Below, one piece after another: positions 1 to 4,881 of a DNA stretch of 5,117 nucleotides. A program made the position numbers and the translations under genes. Every line of letters starts with the position of its first letter. The stretch's first letter is position 1. Under the pieces are notes generated by a model. It ran no database searches. It saw nothing but the letters and a program-made list of their open reading frames with translations, and had not been told where the DNA came from. Origin of the DNA: an uncultured Ruminococcus sp. (GTDB lineage: Bacteria > Bacillota > Clostridia > Oscillospirales > Ruminococcaceae); contig CALEJX010000228.1 in the NCBI GenBank assembly GCA_937898375.1, positions 1 to 5,117 of the forward strand. The letters run 5' to 3'.

Positions 1-343
1 TCCTGCCGCCAAAGTAGTAAAACCTGTTCTTCCTGCCGCAGAAACTCACGTCCATGTAGTTTTTCGATGTTACCTCCACCGCCGTCATGCCCATGGCTTT
101 CATGTACTCCCTGAGGGCAGGCAGGATATTCCTTTTCAGCGACACGATAGTTTTTGAGCATAGCCCGAAAATGCACTCGTCAAAGTTAGTCATCGCCCAT
201 GTCATAAAAGACGCCGACAAACAAAAGGTCTTGCCCGATCTGACCGCACCGTCACAGATTATCCCGTCGTAATCACTAAGATCCCGTGCCGTCCACCATC
301 TGAAAACAAACCTCTGATTTTCCGACAGCCTTGTTATTTTCAC
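1..343 (-). CDS. Phage terminase large subunit, PBSX type (N-terminal part, runs off left edge)
   Basis: This is the ATPase/nuclease motor that cuts concatemeric phage DNA and pumps it into the prohead. Only the first 114 codons are present, from a GTG start at 343; the nuclease domain lies outside the window. A Walker A P-loop, GAVRSGKT, is visible at residues 32-39, preceded by an NQRF stretch (residues 9-12) that fits the adenine-binding Q motif. Downstream, the segment SKTIVSLKRNILPALREY and a later FYYFGG resemble PBSX-family large terminases of Firmicutes phages, as I remember them. The GTG start overlaps the stop of the upstream small-terminase gene as GTGA (343-340), so translation is probably coupled; no separate ribosome site is needed. 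The small-then-large terminase order is the usual phage arrangement. The P-loop makes the terminase call strong; the exact subfamily is less certain. Confidence 0.9.
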   Translation of the reverse strand, partial: MKITRLSENQRFVFRWWTARDLSDYDGIICDGAVRSGKTFCLSASFMTWAMTNFDECIFGLCSKTIVSLKRNILPALREYMKAMGMTAVEVTSKNYMDVSFCGRKNRFYYFGGR

Positions 344-804
344 AAGCTATCACCGTCCCTGCCGTAAATGCTCTCGATAAGCCGCTTTGACTCACCGCCG
401 CCGTCAAGCTGGGGCGCAAGTTCGCCAAGCTTTTCCAAAGCTTTCTGCCTGTCAAAGAACTTGATCTCCAAAACGTTCTTTCCGCTGATCTTTATCTCGC
501 TCACGTTGAAAAGGTCCATGCCCATGATGTCCCTAGCCGTCATGTTCTCAGCGTCAAAAACCAGCTTTACAGCGTCGTTCACAGCCCCGAAAGCTATCCT
601 GTTAAGCCCTCGCTTCACATAAGAAAGTGTGTCGCTGTCAGCCTCCTCCAGCTTTTTAAGCTCCGCTGCCGTTTCCGCCGAGTGAAGAAGTTCAAGCCCC
701 CTGTCCTCAGCCTCCTCCGCCTTTGCACCGCTATGCAAAGCCGCTTCACGAAGATTTCTCAGATAGAAGAAAAATCTCGCAAATCTTTTCTGTTCGCCTG
801 ACAT
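340..804 (-). CDS. Phage terminase small subunit-like protein
   Basis: A 154-residue protein, a usual length for a small terminase, which recognises phage DNA and recruits the large subunit. Residues 6-50 are helical with alternating charged and hydrophobic residues, where the DNA-binding helix-turn-helix of this family would lie, but I cannot see a clear one. The stretch near residues 62-100 (VKRGLNRIAFGAVNDAVKLV and following) and the C-terminal motif LEIKFFDRQKALEKLGEL (112-129) match the 'IKfyDkqkALe.LG' signature I associate with Firmicutes small terminases. The ATG at 804 is chosen because AAGGAGG (811-817, minus strand) sits 6 nt upstream. A longer in-frame start at 879 would put this site inside the coding region and add 25 residues of unlikely sequence. 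Its stop overlaps the start of the large-terminase gene. The call rests on the C-terminal motif and on the neighbour; the N-terminal half alone would not identify it. Confidence 0.82.
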   Translation of the reverse strand: MSGEQKRFARFFFYLRNLREAALHSGAKAEEAEDRGLELLHSAETAAELKKLEEADSDTLSYVKRGLNRIAFGAVNDAVKLVFDAENMTARDIMGMDLFNVSEIKISGKNVLEIKFFDRQKALEKLGELAPQLDGGGESKRLIESIYGRDGDSL

Positions 805-810
805 ATCGTT

Positions 811-817
811 CCTCCTT
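811..817 (-). promoter_or_regulatory. Ribosome binding site of the small terminase gene
   Basis: AAGGAGG on the minus strand is a near-perfect anti-16S match, 6 nt before the ATG at 804. It fixes the start of the small-terminase gene and rules out the longer reading frame that begins at 879. Confidence 0.85.
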
Positions 818-900
818 AAATTAGATATTGTGTAGAAATGTCCACCGTATCTTAACGGCTCTCGAAAAACATCTCTCACTTATCCCGAAAAACGCCCCTC

Positions 901-938
901 TTGTTGCATAAAAAATGCAACAATTGCAGAAATGTTGC
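901..938. promoter_or_regulatory. Candidate operator: perfect inverted repeat plus third half-site
   Basis: TTGTTGCAT (901-909) and ATGCAACAA (915-923) form a perfect 9-bp inverted repeat around a 5-A spacer. A further TGTTGC at 933-938 can pair with the same GCAACA at 917-922, giving three half-sites at a regular spacing of about 15-16 nt, roughly one and a half helical turns. That layout fits a dimeric regulator binding side by side better than an RNA terminator, since no T-run follows on either strand. It lies about 100 bp upstream of the small-terminase start, so a phage late-gene regulator is the natural guess. The regulator itself is not in the window. Confidence 0.4.
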
Positions 939-1148
939 CAAATTAAATCATTTATCATTTGTTTGCATAAATTGACCCGCCTAAAACTGTGCATAACAAA
1001 CATACTTTCATGAACAGAAAAACTTTTTGTAAAAAGAAATACTTTGATATTTTGAGCCGTTTTGTACCCTCACTGCACCTCATTTCCAGATGAATATGTA
1101 AGCCATGCGAAACTTTCAATATACCTTATGAAAAAAAGTATATATTAC

Positions 1149-1176
1149 TTGACAAAAGCCGAAAAAATAGTAAAAT
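1149..1176 (+). promoter_or_regulatory. Promoter of the [FeFe] hydrogenase gene
   Basis: TTGACA (1149-1154), a perfect -35 box, is followed by a 16-bp spacer and TAAAAT (1171-1176), a 5/6 match to the -10 consensus. Transcription would begin near 1183, giving a leader of about 40 nt before the ATG at 1224. A-rich sequence directly upstream (1131-1137) could act as an UP element. The short ATATAC/GTATAT inverted repeat overlapping that zone could hold a regulator. I saw no clear Rex-type (TTGTTAA...TTAACAA) site. Confidence 0.75.
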
Positions 1177-1210
1177 AATAAGTGTATGACACTAATTTGA
1201 AGAACAACGC

Positions 1211-1216
1211 AGGAGG
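1211..1216 (+). promoter_or_regulatory. Ribosome binding site that sets the hydrogenase start
   Basis: AGGAGG ends 7 nt before the ATG at 1224. An in-frame GTG at 1182 would extend the protein by 14 residues, but it lies about at the predicted transcription start and would place this strong ribosome site inside the gene, so it is rejected. Confidence 0.88.
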
Positions 1217-1223
1217 TAAAAAT

Positions 1224-2762
1224 ATGAAAATGAGAGGTATCTATTCCTCAGTAACAGATATCAGACGAAAGGTCTTTACAGAGGTCGCAAGACTTGCCTA
1301 TGAAGAGGGCGACTATGCCGAAAAGATCGCAGAGCTTCCTTATAAGATAGTACCGGGCAGCAAGGCTGTTTATCGTGAGTCTATCTTCCTTGAAAGAGCT
1401 ATCGTTGAAGAAAGGCTCCGTCTTGCTATCGGTCTGCCGCTGAGACCTATCGAGGAGCATAAGTCGGTTGCTGACGGCATTGAAGAAAGCGCTATCGCAG
1501 AAAAGTATTACGATCCACCGCTTGTAAACATAATCAAGTTTGCCTGCAACGGCTGTCCTGAAACTCATTATCATGTTACCGACTGCTGTCAGGGCTGTCT
1601 TGCACACCCATGTCAGGAAGTCTGTCCAAAGGGTGCTATCACTATCAAGCACGGCAAATCGGTAATAGATCAGTCAAAGTGTATAAAGTGCGGCAGATGT
1701 CAGAGCGTCTGTCCATACAATGCAATAAACAAAATGGAAAGACCATGCGCAAGAGCCTGCGGCATGGACGCTATCGGCTCAGACGAAGAGGGCAAGGCAA
1801 AGATAGATTATGACAAGTGCGTATCCTGCGGAATGTGTCTTGTAAACTGTCCTTTCGGCGCTATCGTAGACAAGGGACAGATCTTCCAGCTTATAACAGC
1901 CATGAAGAAAAAGAAGAAAGTCATCGCTATCGTAGCACCTGCGTTCGTAGGTCAGTTTGGACCAAAGGCAAGCCCTGAGAAGCTCACAGCGGCAATGAAG
2001 AGACTTGGCTTTGCAGACGTAGTCGAGGTAGCGATAGGCGCAGACCTTTGTTCTATCGAAGAAGCAAAGGACTTTATGAGAGAAGTTCCTGAGCATCAGC
2101 CATTCATGGCGACATCGTGCTGTCCTGCATGGTCAGTAATGGCGAAGAAGCTTTTCCCTACCCTTGCGCCATACATTTCAATGGCACTGACCCCAATGGT
2201 ACTTACAGCGAGAATGTTGAAAAAGGACGATCCTGACGCTTGTATCGCATTTATCGGACCATGTGCGGCTAAGAAGCTTGAAGCTTCAAGACGTACTATC
2301 CGCAGTGACGTAGACTTTGTGCTTACCTTTGAGGAACTCATGGGAATGTTCAATGCCAAGGGCGTGACATTTGATGACATCACAGACGAAGAAAAGGTAG
2401 ACCTTTGCGAAGGTACAGGCGACGGACGTGGCTTCGCAGTCAGCGGCGGCGTAGCAAAAGCAGTGGCAGACGTTATCCACAAGCTTGACCCAGAGCGTGA
2501 GGTCAAGGTAGTATCAGCGCAGGGTCTTAAAGACTGCCGCAAGCTTCTCACTCTTGCGAAAGCAGGCAAATATGACGGCTATCTTCTCGAGGGCATGGCT
2601 TGTCCTGGCGGCTGCGTAGCAGGTGCAGGCACGCTTCAGGCTGTAGAAAAGAGTACGGCGCTTGTAAACAAGTATGCAAAGGACGCACCTTTGCAGAACT
2701 CTCTTGACTCCAAGTACGAGATAAATCTTGATCTTATCACCGAGCCGCATGATGACAAATAA
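1224..2762 (+). CDS. Monomeric multi-cluster [FeFe] hydrogenase
   Basis: A 512-residue cytoplasmic iron-only hydrogenase that interconverts protons plus electrons with H2, probably with ferredoxin as partner to dispose of fermentation electrons. Residues 1-105 are an unassigned, mostly helical N-terminus. A cysteine-rich region follows: C108/C111, then CCxxCx4CxxxCP (121-134), CxxCxxCxxxCP (153-163), C175/C179, and CxxCxxCxxxCP (199-209). This is enough for three and perhaps four [4Fe-4S] clusters. The catalytic H-cluster domain spans about 232-485 with L1 TSCCPAW (297-303), L2 GPCAAKKLE (345-353) and L3 GMACPGGCVAGAG (457-469). The four ligands would be C300, C347, C460 and C464, and C299 is the expected proton-relay cysteine. 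L2 has Gly where canonical enzymes have Met (MPC), and L3 ends GAG instead of GGG; both suggest a non-classical (group B-like) enzyme. No PAS domain is present, so it is not a HydS-type sensor. No hydE/F/G or NADH-linked subunits are adjacent. It appears to be transcribed alone. A HydA2-like role is possible but not proven. Confidence 0.93.
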   Translation: MKMRGIYSSVTDIRRKVFTEVARLAYEEGDYAEKIAELPYKIVPGSKAVYRESIFLERAIVEERLRLAIGLPLRPIEEHKSVADGIEESAIAEKYYDPPLVNIIKFACNGCPETHYHVTDCCQGCLAHPCQEVCPKGAITIKHGKSVIDQSKCIKCGRCQSVCPYNAINKMERPCARACGMDAIGSDEEGKAKIDYDKCVSCGMCLVNCPFGAIVDKGQIFQLITAMKKKKKVIAIVAPAFVGQFGPKASPEKLTAAMKRLGFADVVEVAIGADLCSIEEAKDFMREVPEHQPFMATSCCPAWSVMAKKLFPTLAPYISMALTPMVLTARMLKKDDPDACIAFIGPCAAKKLEASRRTIRSDVDFVLTFEELMGMFNAKGVTFDDITDEEKVDLCEGTGDGRGFAVSGGVAKAVADVIHKLDPEREVKVVSAQGLKDCRKLLTLAKAGKYDGYLLEGMACPGGCVAGAGTLQAVEKSTALVNKYAKDAPLQNSLDSKYEINLDLITEPHDDK

Positions 2763-2774
2763 GAGCTAGAATTT

Positions 2775-2805
2775 AAACGGGCAGCGTTATGCTGTCCGTT
2801 TTTTT
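2775..2805 (+). terminator. Intrinsic terminator of the hydrogenase gene
   Basis: AAACGGGCAGC (2775-2785) pairs with GCTGTCCGTTT (2791-2801) around the loop GTTAT, an 11-bp stem with one G-U pair. It runs into seven consecutive T residues (2799-2805) and starts 13 nt after the stop codon. The minus-strand side lacks a good T-run, so it acts mainly in the plus direction. Confidence 0.93.
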
Positions 2806-2850
2806 GTACAGATTTTCATTTTATTACCTACCCTGATAACCGCACAACAC

Positions 2851-3183
2851 ATCTGTAGGGGCGAACAGTGTTCGCCCGTTAGGATTACGTTCTTACCATT
2901 TGTAAAACACATTGTTTGCGCACTTCACAAACCATGTAGGGGACGGCGCCCCCGACGTCCCTCTTATCGACGTTTCATTGCATATTATTTCAACAACGTG
3001 CAAGAAGAATTACTCTGTTCGACATAATATTTCCGCACACGGCACGTCTACTCATAAATTGCGACAAAACCAAACATTGTCGCTCTCAGAACGGGACGTC
3101 GAGGGCGCCGTCCCCTACAATTTGGCGATTTTCCAATACAAGGTTGTGAAGCCAACGGGCGAACGCTGTTCGCCCCTACAGAT
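2851..3183. repeat. Nested inverted-repeat element (MITE-like), modules A-B...B'-A'
   Basis: The two ends are inverted copies: ATCTGTAGGGG at 2851-2861 against CCCCTACAGAT at 3173-3183. Each arm holds two 27-bp modules. Module A (2854-2880, inverted copy 3154-3180) matches at 26 of 27 positions and contains the near-perfect palindrome GGGCGAACAGTGTTCGCCC. Module B (2935-2961, inverted copy 3093-3119) also matches at 26 of 27 and contains GGGACG...CGTCCC with a 10-nt loop. Both modules begin TGTAGGGG. The A-B spacers differ in length (54 and 34 nt) and are mostly unrelated, and the 131-nt centre includes a 7-bp hairpin (GCGACAA 3061-3067 with TTGTCGC 3077-3083). No transposase is encoded, and I see no clear target-site duplication. 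Similar GTAGGGG palindromes are, from general memory, scattered between genes in Ruminococcaceae genomes. It may be a non-autonomous mobile element or two neighbouring repeats. Confidence 0.75.
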
Positions 3184-3254
3184 TTTGCTGATACCTTGCC
3201 ATGCCGCAAAATCGCTGGCACTCTTTGCGTGGAAAGTTTGTAAAAGAAATAACA

Positions 3255-3338
3255 AAAGCGGTGCAGAATTTTACACTCCGACACCGCTTTGTTTTATCCT
3301 TTTATTTGTTATTCTTCTATTGCTACTCTGCACCGCTT
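3255..3338. repeat. Overlapping alternative hairpins around an AAGCGGTGCAGA inverted repeat
   Basis: AAAGCGGTG (3255-3263) can pair with CACCGCTTT (3282-3290), a 9-bp stem with an 18-nt loop followed by GTTTTATCCTTTT, which resembles a weak terminator. The same left arm, extended to AAGCGGTGCAGA (3256-3267), is also a perfect 12-bp inverted match to TCTGCACCGCTT (3327-3338). The two structures are mutually exclusive. No gene lies within the structure or close enough downstream for an obvious attenuator role, because the FemAB gene has its own promoter at 3572. Left-over repeat arms are the simpler explanation. Confidence 0.55.
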
Positions 3339-3368
3339 AGTAGGCTTACGCCTATTGAGGCTCTGCCC

Positions 3369-3477
3369 ATTTCTTGTGAGCGAAGTCGAACAAGAAATTT
3401 ACTCCGCACAGGGCTTTGCCCTAAGAACCCACAATGGGTTTCACCCCTTGACCCTGACCAGGGACGTGTCCCTGGTC
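3369..3477. repeat. Cluster of four short intergenic hairpins
   Basis: Four stem-loops follow one another. ATTTCTTGT (3369-3377) pairs with ACAAGAAAT (3390-3398). AGGGC (3410-3414) pairs with GCCCT (3418-3422). AACCCA (3426-3431) pairs with TGGGTT (3435-3440). GACCAGGGAC (3456-3465) pairs with GTCCCTGGTC (3468-3477). The last is the strongest and is followed by CTTTTG, so it could slow transcription. A smaller one (TAGGC 3341-3345 with GCCTA 3350-3354) precedes the cluster. The density of compact palindromes is typical of a repeat family and not of a structured RNA gene with a conserved fold. I cannot assign a known family. Confidence 0.6.
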
Positions 3478-3571
3478 CTTTTGCTCGCTTCGCTCGGTGT
3501 TTCCTCTGCTTTGCATTGGCTTCTCGCTCTGTACGGCTGTGCCATTCCTCACTCCTCACTTAACTGCCCCC

Positions 3572-3600
3572 TTGATTTTTCCCTCGATATGTAGTATAAT
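3572..3600 (+). promoter_or_regulatory. Promoter of the FemAB-family gene
   Basis: TTGATT (3572-3577), a 17-bp spacer and a perfect TATAAT (3595-3600). Transcription would start near 3607, giving a leader of about 47 nt. The ribosome site is AGAGAGG (3636-3642), 11 nt before the ATG, which is slightly far and weaker than the sites of the other genes. Confidence 0.82.
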
Positions 3601-3653
3601 GAATGAAATAGTGCATAAAACCGAAAATTTCTTACAGAGAGGATCTTTATAAA

Positions 3654-4754
3654 ATGGAAATAATCAATAAGTCCGATGAAAAACTCCTTGCAGAATATGA
3701 ACAGTTCGCAAGCACCAGCAAATACGGCAATTTCATGCAATCCCTCAAATGGCCTAAGGTCAAGGACAACTGGGGCTGGGACGCTGTCATCTCCCGTGGA
3801 GCTGACGGCAAGATCCGTGGAACTTGCCTTATCATAATCAAAAAAGTGCCTATCTTCGGCGTTACTTTTATGTATGCCCCTCATGGTCCTGTTTGCGATT
3901 GGTCTGATAAAGAAGTCATGACCGACCTTTTCGAGGGCGTAAAAGTGCTTGCTAAGAAATACAAATGCTACCAGTTCATGTGGGATCCTTGCTTTGAGGA
4001 GGGCGACGACAAGTGTACAAAGCTTATCGAGGACATGGGCTTCAAGCACATACATAAGGCGGCTGAGCTGACCACAATTCAGGCTCGTAACAACTATATG
4101 CTCAGAAATATCGAGGGCAAGACCCCTGACGAGGTCATGGCTACTTTTAAGCCTGACTGGAGAAACCGTATCAGAAAAGCCCCTAGAAAGGGCGTTTACT
4201 GCAAGGCTTGCGGCACTGAGGCACTTGACGATTTCTACCCTCTTATGCAGGCGACAGGTATCAGAGACGGCTTCTCTATCCGTTCTAAGGAGTATTTTGT
4301 AAAAATGCTCAACGGCCTTGGTCCTGAACACTGCCGACTTTTCATGTGCTATGTTGACGAAGACGGCAAGCAGATACCGCTGTCAGGTGCGGTAACAACA
4401 CAGTATGCAGGCAAGACTTGCTATGTTTACGGTGCGTCTGCAAACCACCACAGAAACCTCTACCCTAACTATCTTATGCAGTGGACGATGATAAACTGGG
4501 CTTTGGAGGGCAAAAACTACATTTACGATTTCCAGGGCATACCATTCTACAACGACGAAACCAACCCTAACTACGGCGTATACAAGTTCAAAAAGGGCTT
4601 TAACGGCGAGGTCGTTACCTATGAGGGCGAATTTTTCTACATTTTCAAGCCTTTCATGAAGAAAGTTGTAGACTTCTGCGAAAAGATAGTTATGGATATG
4701 CACGAGCATAAAAGACAGAAGCTTCTGAAAAACAGAAACAAGGATATGCAGTAG
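3654..4754 (+). CDS. FemAB-family peptidoglycan bridge aminoacyltransferase
   Basis: A 366-residue enzyme of the FemA/FemB/FemX/MurM family. These cytoplasmic, membrane-associated enzymes transfer amino acids from aminoacyl-tRNA onto the stem-peptide amine of lipid-linked peptidoglycan precursor, building the interpeptide bridge. Two GNAT-like halves are expected, roughly residues 1-145 and 150-345. Family signatures visible are YAPHGPVCDW (74-83), the basic FKPDWRNRIRKAPRKGV stretch (165-181), CYVYGAS (256-262), YPNYLMQWTMINWALEGKNY (270-289), YDFQGI (291-296) and GVYKFKKGFNGEVVTYEGEF (308-327). The helical coiled-coil arm inserted in staphylococcal FemA is absent, which explains the shorter length (FemA is about 420 residues). 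The C-terminal tail (352-364) is strongly basic and may help it bind the membrane or tRNA. The amino acid added cannot be read from sequence. The gene appears monocistronic, with its own promoter and no hairpin terminator evident after 4754. Confidence 0.92.
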   Translation: MEIINKSDEKLLAEYEQFASTSKYGNFMQSLKWPKVKDNWGWDAVISRGADGKIRGTCLIIIKKVPIFGVTFMYAPHGPVCDWSDKEVMTDLFEGVKVLAKKYKCYQFMWDPCFEEGDDKCTKLIEDMGFKHIHKAAELTTIQARNNYMLRNIEGKTPDEVMATFKPDWRNRIRKAPRKGVYCKACGTEALDDFYPLMQATGIRDGFSIRSKEYFVKMLNGLGPEHCRLFMCYVDEDGKQIPLSGAVTTQYAGKTCYVYGASANHHRNLYPNYLMQWTMINWALEGKNYIYDFQGIPFYNDETNPNYGVYKFKKGFNGEVVTYEGEFFYIFKPFMKKVVDFCEKIVMDMHEHKRQKLLKNRNKDMQ

Positions 4755-4825
4755 GCGGCAATAAATTAAATTTAAAAGTTTATGAACAATTTATACATTT
4801 TTATCTGTTCTTTACACAGACAACA

Positions 4826-4853
4826 TTTGATTTTTACTCATATGTGATATGAT
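4826..4853 (+). promoter_or_regulatory. Candidate extended -10 promoter of the membrane-protein gene
   Basis: TATGAT (4848-4853) is preceded by TGA (4845-4847), giving the extended -10 form TGnTATGAT. A weak -35 element, TTTGAT (4826-4831, 16-bp spacer) or TTGATT (4827-4832, 15-bp spacer), lies upstream. Transcription would begin near 4860, which makes an in-frame ATG at 4849 unusable from this promoter. Confidence 0.55.
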
Positions 4854-4881
4854 TTACAAAGAGGCAAATGAGGTGGACGAG

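Larger units (their letters stand above)
805..1148. other. Divergent intergenic region between phage and host genes
   Basis: About 340 bases of AT-rich sequence without a credible gene. A 60-codon minus-strand frame (821-1003) has no ribosome site and no recognisable composition. The phage-proximal part contains the inverted repeat at 901-938 and three copies of TGCATAA (905-911, 964-970, 990-996). The host-proximal part (about 1000-1148) is A/T rich; ATATAC (1119-1124) and GTATAT (1138-1143) form a short inverted repeat just upstream of the hydrogenase -35 box. I could not find a convincing promoter for the terminase genes, no tRNA gene, and no integrase remnant. The phage/host boundary probably lies in this stretch, but no attachment core can be identified without the other end of the element. 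Confidence 0.6.
2806..3571. other. Long non-coding stretch made of palindromic repeats
   Basis: About 770 bases between the hydrogenase terminator and the promoter of the FemAB gene. Several frames stay open here on both strands (for example 2912-3340 plus, 3289-3594 plus, 3323-3559 minus). None has a ribosome site and none encodes a protein-like sequence, and the openness follows from GC-rich palindromes. The contents are listed separately: the nested inverted-repeat element, a pair of competing hairpins, and a hairpin cluster. The tail 3490-3571 contains a tandem duplication of CCTCACT (3547-3560) and nothing else that I can name. Confidence 0.7.

Noticed and set aside
805..879. 25-residue N-terminal extension of the small terminase
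   Set aside because: The AAGGAGG at 811-817 positions the start at 804; the extension has no ribosome site of its own.
821..1003. 60-residue minus-strand open frame
   Set aside because: No ribosome site, no protein-like pattern, and it covers the operator-like repeats.
1182..1223. Longer hydrogenase start at GTG 1182
   Set aside because: It coincides with the predicted transcription start, has no ribosome site, and places the strong AGGAGG (1211-1216) inside the gene.
1224..2762. HydS-type sensory hydrogenase
   Set aside because: No PAS domain is present at the C-terminus; the protein ends about 48 residues after the L3 motif, and all catalytic ligands including the C299 relay are kept.
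2851..3183. CRISPR array
   Set aside because: The repeated modules are inverted, not direct, only two copies of each exist, and the spacers are unequal.
2912..3340. 142-residue plus-strand open frame
   Set aside because: It runs through both arms of the inverted-repeat element; no ribosome site and no recognisable protein.
3255..3477. Riboswitch or structured RNA gene
   Set aside because: The hairpins are simple palindromes without a conserved junction or a downstream gene reached by the same transcript; the FemAB gene has its own promoter at 3572.
3201..3594. Overlapping open frames on both strands across the hairpin cluster
   Set aside because: Openness in several frames at once is explained by GC-rich palindromes; no ribosome sites, and the translations look like repeat readings.
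3549..4331. 260-residue minus-strand open frame
   Set aside because: It lies antisense to the FemAB-family gene, whose motifs are unmistakable, and is a codon-bias shadow.
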